Assembly (NCBI RefSeq): GCF_000004825.1
Contig: NW_008805078.1
Span: 272,069-336,068 of the forward strand
Direction of reading: 5' to 3'
Length of the DNA: 64,000 nucleotides
From: Heterostelium album PN500
Taxonomy: Eukaryota; Evosea; Eumycetozoa; Acytosteliales; Acytosteliaceae
Positions 12,790-26,063 of this stretch are shown here, piece by piece; within the stretch, counting starts at the first letter, position 1, and each line of letters opens with the position of its first letter. Position numbers and translations under genes: made by a program. The notes beneath the pieces are model-generated. The model was given only the letters and a program-made list of their open reading frames with translations, did no database searches and was not told where the DNA came from.

Positions 12790-13768
12790 ATGGGATCAAT
12801 AGTTGATGAGAAACAAAAGGAGAGAATCAAAGAACTGCTGAAGCTACCTGAGAATGCTATATGTGCAGATTGTGGATCACCGGATGTTCAGTGGGCCAGT
12901 ATAAATCTCGGTGTATTTATTTGTATAGTTTGTGCTGGTGTACATCGACACCTCGGTGTGCATATATCACGTGTTAAATCAGCCAATTTAGACTCTTGGA
13001 AAGAGTCAGAGGTTGACATGATGGAATCGACAAACAACGAGAAAGCAAATCGTGAAATATGGGAGGCTGCACTACCTCCAGGCTTTATAAAACCAACCTA
13101 TGGTGATTCAATGTATGTCATTCTTACTTATTCAATTATCTTCAAACCTATACCAAACTAAACCAAAGCAAACTAACAATATTCATATCATAATCATTGT
13201 TAATCTTCTTCACCACTATACAACAGAGGATTAAAAGAACAATGGATAATAGCCAAATACTCTAATAAATCATTTTCACCACCAAATACAAAAGATGCAA
13301 AAAGAATTAATGTAAGTATACTAATAAAGATATAAATATGCTATTTGAATGAATCTAGACAATTTTAATTAATTAATTTTTCGGTTTTTCTTTTTCTTTT
13401 TCTTTTTCTTTTTTTAGTTTGAAGTAAAAGAAGGATGGATTGTAAAAAAAGGAGAAGTTGTAAAGAGTTGGAAAAAGAGATGGCTGAGACTGATCGACGG
13501 TGAATATTTATATTACTATAAGGGACCAACAGAGAAATCACATTGTGGTTTCATATCGCTGAGGGAGAGTGGACAGATAGACTCGGTGTCAGAGGTAGAC
13601 AGCAAACCATATTGTTTCATAATTTCAACACCCAAAAGACGTTATTTAATTAGCTGTAATACAGGTGAAGATATGTTTCGTTGGATCGAGGTTTTAAGAC
13701 AGGCCGTTATCAATATGCCACCTGGCACTGCAAGCAACGGTGGTTCTGGAAAAATACCAAAAATGTAA
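12790..13768 (+). CDS. ArfGAP plus PH domain protein (ADAP/centaurin-like)
   Basis: Three exons (12790..13112, 13227..13311, 13418..13768) join to 253 codons (252 aa). Residues about 5-120 are an ArfGAP domain with its CxxC...CxxC zinc finger (CADCGSPDVQWASINLGVFIC) and the catalytic Arg context (HRHLGVHISRVKSANLD). This domain stimulates GTP hydrolysis on Arf GTPases. Residues about 137-235 are a PH domain (EGWIVKKGEVVKSWKKRWLRL...EDMFRWIEVLRQA) that should recruit the protein to phosphoinositides. This compact ArfGAP-then-PH order has one PH domain and no BAR or ankyrin region. It probably acts in vesicle traffic or actin control at membranes. Confidence 0.93.
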
Positions 13769-15379
13769 AAGAAACCAACAAAAAGTCTTTTTTTTTAAAA
13801 AAATAAACTATCTTCATATATATACATTCATATACACAAAACAAAACAACTCAAACTCTCAATTGTTGAAATTTGAAATAGGTGAATTTCAATGTTTGCT
13901 ACTCTTCTCCCTGCTAACGTCGATAATTAATTATCATACTGCAGTCACACACAAAAAACTTCTTTTTTTTTTTTGATTGTCTGTGTAGAGTGCAACGATC
14001 AATCCTAATTGATCTATCATATCTGAATAGGTGTGTTTGCAGATATATGAAGATCAGGCAAATTGTTTTGTTGGAACTGATTTTTTTTTTATATTGAATT
14101 TTTTTTTGCATTTTGGTGTTAATTATCTTAAAACAGAAGTTTTCAACTTTTTGTGAATATAAATTCGCATGCATGACGTTTTCAGAGTTGATATTTTGTT
14201 TTTGGTGGTGGTGGTGGGAGAAGGTTGTGGCGACGCAAAAACCAGTAAAAGCACAAGTTTTTTCACATGGATCGGGTCTTGTTTTTTTGATTTGCATTAG
14301 GAATTTTCAAAATTCTATCCGATTCATGCATTTGTTTTTTTTTTTTTATTTGCTTGTTTTTTTTTTTGAAAAGTCATTTACATTTTTTAATTGATTCGAA
14401 ATTAATATTATTTGGTTGTTTTGTTTTGTTATTTTTTTCTGCATTGATTTTTTTGTACTTCCATATCATACCCTATTATTTCATATCATTGTTTATTTGT
14501 TGATAGAGTAAAGTGATTATTTATTTATTTAAATAGGTCCTATTGAGATAAACATTTTAATAAATAATCAAAAAAAAAAAAAAAAAACAAAAGATAAAAA
14601 TAACATCATTTTGTTTGACCAAAAGTAGTATCACTATTAAGAAAGATAAATTTGAAGGTTGACTATCTAGAGTTAGTTACACAGTGAATGTAGGTAAAAA
14701 GTGTGTTTTTGTTCATTCCACCACTAATAAGCACCAAAATAAAAATTATAAAAGTAACACTCACTATTTATAAATAAGCACATAAAGAAAATATTACAAG
14801 TGGAGATCAATTTGATACAAATTCTATCCAAAAACAAATTATAATAATAATAATAATAATAACAAGCTAAGCAACAACAATAATATAATAATAAAACAAA
14901 TACAGAGTGTATATAATTGTTTATTTTATAAATACATACTTTTAGTAAACATAGTCTTATATAACATTAGCATCAATACATTAATAATGTGAAAGTTTAT
15001 TATTTGTCGACAACAAAACAACATCAACATAATAATATCAATGTAGGTTGGATAATATTACCAAGACAACCTCACAAACGACAGATTATTCATATTTTAG
15101 TGATTTTTATTTTTATTTTTTTATTTTTCAATTTTATAACCTAAAATTTGCAAGAACTTTTTTTTTTTTTTTCCCCAACACCTTTTAATTAATTAATATG
15201 TTATGAGACCCGACGATTTATAGAATATTAGATCAACTTATAACAATAATAATATCTATCATTATAAAATAAATAATTAACATTGTTTTGTATACTTAAA
15301 GAAAGAAAGAAAGAAAGAATTAAGATAGAAGAAAAGTAGTACTGTAATATTATTAGATATTATATAAAAAAAATATAAG
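13769..15379. other. Intergenic region between the ArfGAP-PH and MFS transporter genes
   Basis: AT-rich, with long T and A runs (14335-14350, 14571-14587, 15158-15172). About 14110-14300 is less AT-rich, with a GGT run, but has no convincing frame. It should contain the ArfGAP 3' UTR and the transporter promoter. Confidence 0.5.
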
Positions 15380-16981
15380 ATGTCTAGTAAATATGGAAGA
15401 ATAAATGACTCGGATGATGATTCATCTTCATCGTCGTCGTCGTCATCATCTTCCTCATCATTGTCAGAGTCATCGCCATTGATATTGCCGGCACAGCAAG
15501 TCACTCCAAATTATATAGATGAAATCAAACCAGATAACACAAAGAATATCAACATCATGGTGCTCACTGTTTTCCTTATGAGTATAGGTTTCACATTGAT
15601 GATGCCATCAATGTTAGATTATCTAAATTGGGTAAGATAGTAATGGTGACAATAATGCAAAACAATAGATTGATTATTAACAGTTGTTTTTGTTATCTAT
15701 CTAACTATCTATCTCTAGGTTAATCCAGATTACGGAAGTAAATATAATGGTTTGGTAACTGCAATTTATAGTGCTGGACAGTTTGTTGCATCACCTATTT
15801 TTGGTTACTGGGGTAATAAGAGACCAACTCGTGAACCTCTGATCGTTTCAATCATTATCTCCATTCTTGGAAATGCGCTGTATGCAGTCGCCTATTTGTT
15901 TGGCGATGGATACATCCCAGTGATGGTGATCGCTAGATTCATTGTTGGTGTTGGTGCCGGTAATGTTTCGGTATGCAGAGCTTACGCATCGGAGACATCG
16001 ACTCTCTCCAACAAGACTCAGACAATGGCAAAGATGTCCGGTGCACAGGGTGCCGGTTTCGTTTTGGGTCCAGCTTTTGGTTTCGCATTGTCCTACCTCA
16101 AGAACACCAGCTACAACGGATGGTACTTCTCACAATACACCGCACCCGGTTACCTGTCGGTGTTGTTCGCGTTGGTCAATGTCATCGTTTTGATTCTCTA
16201 TTTCAACCCACAAAAACCAAGACCAATTGCAACGGGTATTCTCATCAATCAGGCCGAAGAAGAACGGTTGCAAGCAAAAATCAAGTCCAACGAGCCCGAG
16301 GAAGATCGTCTGCCAGTGTTTGTATCGATCTACTTGTTCGCAGTGGTTATCTCGATTTTCGCTGTATTCGAATCGGTCATGGCAATGATGACTTTGAAAT
16401 ACTATGGTTGGGGACCAAAGGGTAACGGTTTTATTATGGGTGCTTCTGGTGTGCTCTCTGTGGTGGTTTTCGTTGCCATTTCGACACCGATCATCAAGAG
16501 AATCGACGATAGAAAGACAGCGTTGTTTGGTTATGTAAATTTATTTATTGCTTTGCTTTTCTTGGCCAGCTACGACAATGGACCGTTCCGCTGGGAGACC
16601 GGTCTTCCAAAGTGGCAGTTGGTTATGGGTGCCATCTTTGTATCGATCGGTTATCCAATCGCTTCGTCGCTGATCTACGCCATCTTTTCAAAGGTACTCA
16701 ATCCAAAGCTACAGGGAACAAAGATGGGTTGGTTGACAGCCGGTGGTTCACTGGCAAGAATGTTGGGTCCAATTTGGGCAACCGCTTTGTTTGGAGTTGC
16801 TGACGACATCCTCTACTTTACATGTGCAGGTCTTACAGCTACAGGAGTTATTGTACTATTAATTTTCTACAGAAGATTGACTCCACACAAAGACTACATT
16901 ATTCCAGCGCCAGTAGCAGCAGCAGCAGCAACAACCACTCCAACACCATCATCAATCTCTGTCAGAAATGATGACTCCTAA
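15380..16981 (+). CDS. Major facilitator superfamily transporter, MFSD8/CLN7-like
   Basis: Two exons (15380..15631, 15719..16981) join to 505 codons (504 aa). The N-terminus is cytosolic and Asp/Ser-rich. The first membrane span (VLTVFLMSIGFTLMMPS) is followed by a loop with NPDYGSKYNG, then about eleven more hydrophobic spans. The loop after TM2 (SPIFGYWGNKRP) is the MFS signature motif position. Overall similarity is to MFSD8/CLN7, a lysosomal membrane protein and chloride channel/transporter. A lysosomal location in the amoeba is inferred from the family. The N-terminal acidic/Leu stretch (SESSPLIL) could contribute to sorting. The C-terminal tail is Ala/Thr/Pro-rich. Confidence 0.85.
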
Positions 16982-17214
16982 ATAAGATAGCATTTAACAT
17001 AACAAATAAGTAATTTTCACAATTTTTTTTCTCCCAATATATACGTATATAAAATATTTATTAAATATATATATTAAAATAGAAAAGGTCCGAATTTAAA
17101 TAATTCTAATAAAGGTTTATTAGGATTAAAAAACAAAACAAACAAATAGTAGTTGGTTCACAATATTGATATATATAGTATTTTGTTGTTTGATTTTATT
17201 TATTTATTTATTTA

Positions 17215-20200
17215 TTATTCTGATTCTTGGTAGTAAACGATTGCAGCGTTGGTTTTACCTTTGGTGAATGTACATTGTCTTTGAGTTTCTTTCTTTGCGT
17301 ATGGTGAGAATGAGATCACCCAATCAGTACCAGAGTTACGAGAGTCACGTGAATTGTTAAAGGTGACGGGTTCTCTCAACAAAAGTGGTATGGTGTTCTT
17401 TGTGAGTTTGAAAACCTGCTGGACAAGAATGGTTGCTACCTCTGACACCTTCTCTACAGCATCACATCCCAAGTCAATAAATAGATCTCGCACGGGTGGT
17501 TTGAAATGAATTGCCAAGAAAGTATCTCTCTTACTAGATGAACTGAGTGCCACTATCAAATGAATCTTTAATCCAACTTTCTTTCTAGTGTATTTCTTTG
17601 GATCATATTTATAGATATGTTGATCTGTAATAATTAGAGTACGTAATTGACATTTTCCCTAAATTGTTATATAAAGTTTTATAATATGAGAACTTTCTGT
17701 TTAATTCTTTAAATATATTTAAAACACCTACTCTTTTGTTTACTTTAATAACATTATCAGCGAAAAGAATTTCTTTATCATCTCCACTTGGGAAAAGTGA
17801 TTGGATAGCTTGGACATACTGAGCTTTCTTTGGGTTGGAATCGTTATTTAGATAGTCGGCGAGGAATCTTCGTTTTGGATCCCATTCTTTCTTGCGTAGT
17901 GTACCGCCTCCACCAAACAGATCGAGCGCCAACACTTTTTGACGGATGAGAGAACGCTGCTCGGCTGTGAGTTTTGCAACTTTGACATGTGCCCACCAAG
18001 CACGCTGGATCAGCACAAGATAGTCATCAAACTGTCGTTTCACTCGCCAGAGTGTTGGCATCTGACGACCCTTGTTGTAGTAGGGTGCTTGTGTCCACGG
18101 TGCAAGCTTAGCAATGAGCGAACGCATTTTATATCTATAGTACACCTCAGAGATCTTCACAGCCGATCGCTTCTGTAGCAACTGTCGTTGTATCTCTTCC
18201 TTTTGCAACTTTAACTTTTCCAATTCCTTCTTGAACCAGCAACGTGCTAGATAACCTCGCCAAACCCTCTGTATTGCAATGGCAGCCTTTGGTAGATTGT
18301 CTTGTCTCTGCTTCTCAAATAGATACAAAACTCTAGCTGACTTTATAAAGATCTTCTTTACACCAAAGAAACACTCGCTTTGTCTTTCATGCGATGGTAA
18401 AATAGATTTAATAATTTCATTACATCCTTCTTTTACTGATTTCTATTAAGTATATATAAAGCAATAATTTATATTAATATAAATTGATTAATAATCATAT
18501 ATTAATAAAGTTAAAACTTACATCATATTTAGGATTCCAAGTTGTTGGACAACATATTTTATATCTTGAAAAGAATTTGGTATAATGATATTTCTGACAA
18601 TAACCTGCTTTTCTTACTCTAACCGTTTCTACAATATTTAAATATCTAATCTATAATATACATGAAAGATAAATATTAGTTTAGAATATTTGTTGATTAA
18701 TGTTATTTGTTGCTCGTTGATATTTACTTGATTTCTAACGAGTGATTGATTGAAATTGGATGGTTGTTTTTCATCGTTTGATTTTATACATCTGATATAA
18801 TGTGGTTGACATTGTTGAAGTGAAGCAATCAGTTCGTTGATCGATTGTTTGAATTGATGACCAGCCATCGTCGGTATCTTTCGGTTGCCAGAGCAGTTCA
18901 AGGATGGAAATAGAGCTGAGAGGTATGGATCGTTACTGAGTTGAAGTGTCGCTAGAATATCTTGGTTGAGAGGGTCACGATTCTTTGCAATAAAGTGTTC
19001 CAAATCGTAGGTTACAGGTCCGGCGTAGTGTTTCAGCGTGAATTTCTGTTGTTCCATCTCGCTGCTCTCGTAGTTTGGATGTTTCTGGAAGAATCTATTG
19101 AATTTCTGGAGTAGCTGTTCTTTTGTAGTCTGTCCAACCAGGCAGGCTTCGTCCAACAGCTTTAGCAATCCTACGGGCTGTCCCTCGATCAACTCTATTA
19201 TCTTGTCGTTCTCAAAGTAATCGATATTCAACCATTCGATACCCTCATGTCGGTACTCCTCTTGCTCCTGCTTCAAGACGAGCTGGATGAACAGCTGCTG
19301 CAGCTTCTCATTGGTGTAGTTGATGATGAACTGTTCGAAGCTGTTGTTCTCAAACAACTCGAATCCATAGATATCCAAGATGCCGAGACTGTACACTTCG
19401 GGCTGCTCCGATTGGATGGCGCGATTGATGCGCTCGAATATCATCTGGAACAGCCGGTCGTAGAGAACCTTTGCCAGCGAGTCACGTGTGCTATTCGCCT
19501 GGTTGAGATCGAGCAGCACGTGAATGTTGCTCTTTCGCTTTCCCATACCGGTGGTGAGCGAACGTGAGATCAACGCTTTCTCCAGCATCGACGCATCGCA
19601 TTCCAGAAGCTGTGCGATTCTCAGTAGCGTATCTTGGCTTGCAATGAACACGGAATCAACATTCTTGTTGGTATCGACCTCGAACTCGAGATTACCAATG
19701 AGAAGAACGGCGCAGAGTATACGCCAGAGGAAATCAGTCTCTTCGGTGCTCCAACCCAGTGATTCGAGACTGTTGAGGACCGATTGAAATCCATCCCTAT
19801 CGTTTACAGTCGATTTCGATACGGAACCACTGTCATTTCCGAGGTAGTTGTAAGTAGCTGGATCGCTATTCAGCTTGAAACGCTCCACCAACGATTGATT
19901 GGTCAGCAGCTGGTAGAATATATGAAAATTTCGTTCGCCAGCAGCTCTAGAATGGATTCTAGATTTCTCCAAGAGAAACTGTGTGATCTTTCCACCGAGT
20001 GGTACACCGGCAGCATCGAACTGTATAGTAATATATTTTCCAAAACGTGAGCTATTCTCATTTCTCTGAGTCTTTGCATTACCAAATGCTTCCAACAATA
20101 TATTTGAATCTAAAATACGTTTCATTATACTTGTTGTTGAATTTTGATTATTATGATTATGATTATTATTTCTATTATATCTTTGTCTATTTGGTGTTGT

Positions 20201-20641
20201 TGAGGAAGAAGGAGTAGAAGAAGTAGATGATGATGATTGTGGATGATAATGAGAGATATAATCCATTACAATTTTAGATGCTTCAGTCTTTCCAGAACCA
20301 GATTCACCGGTTATAATGATACACTGATTGGTACCGGTTTGTAACATCTTCTTGTAGGTATCCTCAGCGAGTTGGTAGATATGTGGTGACATTTCATACA
20401 TATACTTGTTTCTGTAGGTTTGTTTTAGACGCTGATCCTTTTGCTCTGTGACATGCTTATTGTTGAATGGATTGATACTGATGATTTGCTCACCAATTCT
20501 AGTGTAGATCTGACCTGAATTGAATCGATGTTGCATGTTGTCGAGAATCGATTGTTCATTGATCTTCTCGAGATAACAAAGATCATCGTGATTCTCAGTA
20601 GTGGTACCACCACCTCTTTCCTCAAAATTTATACTATTCAT
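17215..20641 (-). CDS. Short-tailed class I myosin heavy chain (motor, IQ, TH1)
   Basis: Four exons up to the IQ/TH1 junction plus a final exon are explained by these joins: 20641..18728, 18650..18522, 18442..17732, 17658..17215, giving 1066 codons (1065 aa). The motor has the P-loop GESGSGKT (112-119), switch I NENSSRFGKY and switch II DIYGFELFENNSFEQF. A Ser sits exactly 16 residues before DSLAK, the TEDS position, so activation by a PAK/Ste20-type kinase is expected. A Ser/Asn/His-rich insert (about residues 135-170) enlarges the loop 1 region. One IQ motif (about 735-757, IQRVWRGYLAR) follows, then a basic TH1 lipid-binding tail to the end. There is no SH3 or GPQ tail, so it is short-tailed; its length is close to that of D. 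discoideum MyoF, but orthology is not proven. Role: membrane-actin linkage in endocytosis and motility. Confidence 0.93.
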
Positions 20642-20997
20642 ATGAATTATTATGGTTTATACTACTAATACTACTATTTAAATTATCATATTCTTTGGAA
20701 TTATGATTGATGTTGTTGAATTAAAATAGATGATTGTTTTTTTTTTGTTTTAAGCTAAACAAAAATGGTCAAGGGATTATTTTTTTATTTTTGATTAAAG
20801 TTTATTTTTTGCAAAAAAAGTTTAACCCACGTCCTTTCAATCATTGCAAAAAGAATCATGATTAGAATGAAAAATAAAAAAATGTGCAAATTTTTGGGTG
20901 TTGATCAAAAAAATCTCTTTGTGGTAAAGAAGAAAAGTTAACAAACAAATAAAATGATATTTATTTGTTTGATTACTTTTAGTTTTTTGTAATCTTG

Positions 20998-21278
20998 TCT
21001 TTGTATCAAACGTGGAAAAAAGTCCACTCTTTTAACAGACTTTGAACAAGGCAGTTGTGGTGAGGAATTGGCATTGACCTATTATATTAGATTAATTAAA
21101 TTTAACCAACTTGAAACTTTACACCACAACCAGTACAACGAAACTCTAAAGATATTAGAAACATCAACATGAAGCTGATCCAGTTGGGTGGATATTAATG
21201 TGGCTAAATTCAATACTAATGAAATATGGAGTTATATGTTCAATGCATTTCAAAAACATTACAAAAGGAAGTAACACA
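20998..21278 (+). pseudogene. Coding relic with two in-frame TGA codons
   Basis: One frame reads as ordinary protein (LTDFEQGSCGEELALTYYIR, then two TGA codons near 21168-21178, then WVDINVAKFNTNEIWSYMF) and ends at TAA near 21278. Codon choice and amino-acid mix look like real coding sequence and unlike the flanking spacer. No start codon or intact neighbouring exon is seen. I read it as a decayed gene fragment of unknown family; the rest of 20642-21633 is AT-rich spacer. Confidence 0.45.
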
Positions 21279-21633
21279 GGTAAAGACAATTTCAAAACAA
21301 TAAATAAATATCATTTTTTATTAATTAAAATTGACAATAGAATTATAATCTTAATTTGAACACTTTTAAATAATAGACTATATATTAGATTCGTTATTAT
21401 TATTATTATAGATTTATTTTGTTTGAAAACAAAAGAGTTTAACTTTTGCTTTCAAAATAAAATACTTTATTTGTTTTGTTATGTTGTTTTAGCTTTGTTT
21501 TTTTTTTTTGTTGATGATGATGATGATGATGATGTTGGGAGTTGTGGGAATGTTATTATTATTATTATTATTATTAATTACAGATATTATTATTATAATT
21601 ATTAAATTTACAATTTTAAAAATGGTTAATTAA

Positions 21634-24431
21634 TTAATATTGATATATCGATTCGAATAGTGATCGAATTGATTGATCGATTTGGTCGGTCGATACCGAC
21701 ACTTTGGCAACAAAATAGTTTATCACTGATTCAGTGAACGATAGGATGTCATCTACATCCATCTTTCCGGCTTTGCTATTAACCATCTTGAGAATCTGAT
21801 CGAATTGCATATTCTCCTCGATAATCGTTGATCGATCCTTGAGTAGAACCGACAGACACATAAAGATAGGCAGACTCTTTGTCATATAGTTACACCAAAA
21901 CACTTCCCACAATGTCTTTACCTGTTCAAATGGGAATTCTCTCTTGAAACAAATTAGAATCGATTGGAAGAAGAAATACATATTCGTTCCATCGATATTT
22001 TCTAAACCATTTTTAAATAGTAATAATAATCATTCATATATATATTGTTAGTTTTTAGTTTATAAAAAATATATTTATAGTTTTAAACTTACCAAAATGA
22101 CTATATAAATCATAATCCATGTATTTAAGTAACTTTGAAAGAGTATTGAGTTGTGTGTGCATTCCATTTTGATCTTTGTGAAAGTTGAGTTCTACACGGT
22201 CCATCAAACCTACGAAACACCAGAATGATTCAACCTCCTTTTGGATGACAGAGTAGATCGGTGTGAGTAGATCACTCATTCCCTGTACGTATCCAATGTC
22301 AAAGTTGTAGAAAGAATAGGTGAGGAGTATCTCTTTGACGATGACCAGGTTCGGGTTGTCCATTCCAATGCCTAGGTACATCGGATGCAGTCGATCGGTA
22401 CGAATGACATCCTTCTCGATCAACGCCTTTCTCGAAGCATACTTTGAGAATCGCAGCTCCTGGTCTGCGCTAATCGATTGCCATTGTTTCTTAATGGTGA
22501 AGTACTCACGTGTCTTCTCGTACTTGATCACCTCACGCGTCGAGTGTGTCGAATCGAACGGATAGAAATTCAAGAGGAATGGCCATACCTCTGCACGAAT
22601 CGACTCGTGTACACCTCCATAGAATATCTTTTTCTGGAGGAGCTGTTGATTCATGATTGAGATTCGGCCTTCCTCATCAAAGTAGCTATACCACTCGTTG
22701 GCATTGAGCGGGTTACACTCTGTTCTATTGATAGCTGGTTCATCCAAAATACCAGAAGCATTCAAATTGAACGGAGTGAAGAAATCTGAACTTGAATTCA
22801 ATGAAGAATTCAAACTTGTATTATTACTCTATAATAACAGCAACAACAATAATAATAATAATAATAATATAAACAACATTAGTAATCAAATCAAAGACTA
22901 AAATAGTTTTTTTTATAGATTATAATTACGTGTTGAGGTGATGTCTTTTTTGAACCTAATGAATGTGTCAAGTTTCTAAAATGATTATCTATTTTCTTTG
23001 CTGGTTCTTCAAATATATCTAGATATATTAAAGATAATTATAGATTAGTTTGTTTGTTTGTTAGTTTAGTTTTATAATAGTAAAGTATATATATGATTAT
23101 TACTCTTTTGAGCATTCTTTGCAAAGTTTGATACTTTTGCAAAAGAATCTAAGATATTCGATGATATTTCTTTGGTGAGTCTACGTTTGCTGGTAGAAGA
23201 TGAACCATTCTCTAGGAGCGATGTTGGTGTTGCAGAGTTTGGTGACGATGAGAATGGAACCGATGCTTCAGTGTCAAGAGGTGATCCATGACTGGTAGAG
23301 AGTGGTGTCTTTAGTGTATTCGGTGAGAGTGATATCGTTGACGATGCCATCGAAGATGGAGAATGTGATCTTAGATTTAAGAAACTACCACTACCTAGAC
23401 CACCCATAGATGTTGTCGTACTGTTACTACTATTATTACCATTACCATTACTCTGATTATTATTACTATTACTATTACTACTACTATCATTAATTGTCAT
23501 AGATTGAAAAGAAGCACCAACTAATAAAGATGAACTATTATTACTATTAATATGTGATTTTGGTGATAAACTTGATAGGAATGAATCTTTCTTAATGGAT
23601 GTACTGGTTTGTATCTCTGCTAGATCACTAGTGTCGCTCATCATCATATATAGATTAGTATCAAGTGTAGATCTATTGATTTGATTTGATATGATTTGAG
23701 AAATCATGGATTGATAAAGTTAGTTTAGTTTGAATAAATTAGTTAGATAGATAGATAGATAGCTATTGCTATAATTACTTTTTAAGATTAGGATTAACAG
23801 ATCGCAATGCTTTGATAAATTCTCTTACACCACCATTCTCAAAGAAGAACGGTGGCAATGCAGTTCCATTTCGCGTCAAAACAATTATATATGGTGTTCC
23901 AATGGTCGGTGTATACTTTTTAATTGAATGTATCTCTTTTGATGATAGTTTTATTTGTTGATATTGTTGTGCTATATCATTACTATTTGTATTTGATATT
24001 AATGCACTTGAATTTAATGAAATAGCAGATGATTTCTTTATTGATATCGGTTGTGATCTTGCTAATGGATTACTATTACTTGAACTATTATTACTAACAG
24101 TAGTGTCATCATCATCAAAAGATGATTTACTAGCTATCCATGAGAACATTACAGATTTCAACATTGTACTGGATAGTGTCGATGATGTTGTCGATGAGTT
24201 AGAGAATGAAGATGACGATGATGCTGCTAGATCATCTTGTTGATGGTGAGGTTGTTGTTGTTGTTGTTGTTTGGAAGGTGAAAGCACAGCACCTGTATCA
24301 TACGAATAATATAATGATATAACACCTTCAATACCTTTGCTATCACCATCTGTCGGATATATCGTTACATCTTGCTTTGAATATATAATCTTAAATTCGT
24401 ATGGTTGTGTTGAAATTGATAAATTACTCAT
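21634..24431 (-). CDS. TBC domain Rab GTPase-activating protein, TBC1D15/Gyp7-like
   Basis: Five exons (24431..23779, 23672..23104, 23018..22930, 22828..22093, 22001..21634) join to 805 codons (804 aa). Residues about 10-215 resemble the N-terminal Rab-binding domain of TBC1D15/TBC1D17 (PYIIVLTRNGTALPPFFFEN, GGVREFIKALR), interrupted by Gln/Ser/Asn-rich loops. A Ser/Asn-rich linker follows. Residues from about 480 form the TBC domain with both catalytic fingers: the Arg in IRTDR and the Gln in GYVQGMSD. It should accelerate GTP hydrolysis on a Rab, by family relation Rab7-type or mitochondrial/endosomal Rabs (inference). The many low-complexity insertions are typical of dictyostelids. Confidence 0.92.
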
Positions 24432-24987
24432 AATTATTATTATTACTAAATATTAATACTGCTAAATATATATATATATGTGATCGATAAAATTTGGAAA
24501 AAGATAGATTAGATTTTAAATTAAAAATAAAAAAATACGAATATAAAAGGAAAAATGTTGTTGATATTATTAAAAAACAAAATTGATCAAAAACAAATAT
24601 TAAAAAATAATTAAAAATAAATAATCATTTTTAATAAATCTTTTTTTTTAGTGGTTTCAGATTTATTCAATTTTAAAAGAATTCCCTAAAAATCAAAAAA
24701 AAAAAACTGTGTGTGGCCGACGTCTCGTCTTATTACCATCGATCAAAATCGATAAAGGTTAGAATGATTTTATATAACCTTAGATAATATTAAACTTTTT
24801 GTAAAAGCACTCACTTCTAAAACTAAATCAATTAGTTCTGTTCTTGCATTAGTTTATAGTTTATATTTATTAATTTTATTAATAATAATATTAATATATT
24901 GGTTTTGTAGTATTGTAATGTTTTGTTTTGTAAATATAATGTAATAACATTGTATTGTAATAATAATGAGTTTTTTCTTTTTTTTTT
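24432..24987. other. Spacer upstream of the TBC gene and downstream of the secreted paralogue
   Basis: AT-rich. It holds one small GC-richer patch at about 24713-24768 (GTGTGTGGCCGACGTCTCGT and an ATCGAT-CAAA-ATCGAT mini-hairpin), possibly promoter-proximal. No gene is seen. Confidence 0.4.
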
Positions 24988-26063
24988 TTAAGCTGTATTT
25001 GGATTGTTGGTATTACCAATGACACGTTGTAAGAAATCATTGACAAGTCCAAGACCCATTTGTGAAATCGAGTAGAATGAATATTTCGAAAAGTTGGATG
25101 GTGCCTTTGCAATGCTGATACATGGTTTCTTTTGACTGTCAGTTCCTTTCCACGCCAGGAAAATCTTGAGTGTACATCCCTTCTGGTTGGTGTCGACCTC
25201 GTTGACATCGTAGGTATCGCCATCGCACAACATTGTCGATCGCTGCACAGCACACTGATTCTGCAGACAAAACGGACACTGCTTACAAATCGAGGTATCA
25301 CGATCACCGTCCCACTGCACCTCTATCAACGTTCCGAGATCCACCGTTGCCACCACAGTGAATGTATTCACCATGTACTGTATTGGATTGCCGTTGCCAT
25401 TCGGCTTCTCATAGTAAACACGCTTGGGAGGTAGTGACATATTCGAGAATGTTGTGAAATTACTGTAGATTGCAACGGGCACTGTGAATGTCGGTTGCGA
25501 TGCATTGCATGCTCCTGCCGGTGGCGTTGGAATCGATGTATTGGTAGTGTTGCTTGCGGGTGTTGTAGGACAAGGAAAAGTCTGGTTCTCATATCTATAC
25601 ACATCGTTTGTAACTGAAATGTTTGCAAAAAATTCTATCCAAATGGTTGCATGTGGATTAAATAAAATTCCATATCCAGCTATTATTTTGAAAAGTTGAT
25701 GAATATTTTATTAATATTCATTCTTTGATGATCGATATCGTATTGTAATGATTTAGCTAGTTATTTACCTAGTGGAACTCTTAAAGTTGTAAATTCATCT
25801 ACTCTTGGATGAAAATCAGCGTATCCTGTATAGTTTGTTAGCTCATCTCTAACGTGTAATCTGCACCAAGTCCAATCGTATCTGGCTTTGGCTCTAGTTG
25901 TCATTATATATTTCCAACTTGGATCTGATCTATATTTCGTTACATTTCCAGGTTTACCTCCTGCAGAGCTACCTTGAAATGATATACCCTGAGCTGAACT
26001 ACTATTTATATAAAATGTTATTATTACAAAACATAAAAATATTATTGATAAATTAAATTTCAT
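24988..26063 (-). CDS. Secreted Cys-rich protein, tandem paralogue 1 (unknown family)
   Basis: Two exons (26063..25769, 25679..24988) join to 329 codons (328 aa). A signal peptide is clear (hydrophobic core IIFLCFVIITFYI, then SSAQG). The mature part has the conserved block GISFQGSSAGGKPGNVT, a WTWCRLHVRDE block, a Thr/Pro/Asn-rich stretch with many N-glycosylation sequons, then a Cys-rich module (CKQCPFCLQNQC) with DVNEVDTNQKGC, and an invariant tail GLVNDFLQR...GNTNNPNTA. There is no transmembrane segment. I do not recognise the family; an extracellular or matrix protein is inferred. It lies head-to-tail with a close copy at 27102..28178. Confidence 0.85.

Noticed and set aside
13914-14394. 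Overlapping ORFs downstream of the ArfGAP gene
   Set aside because: Poly-His/Phe/Lys products from homopolymers on both strands; the region is a probable 3' UTR and spacer.
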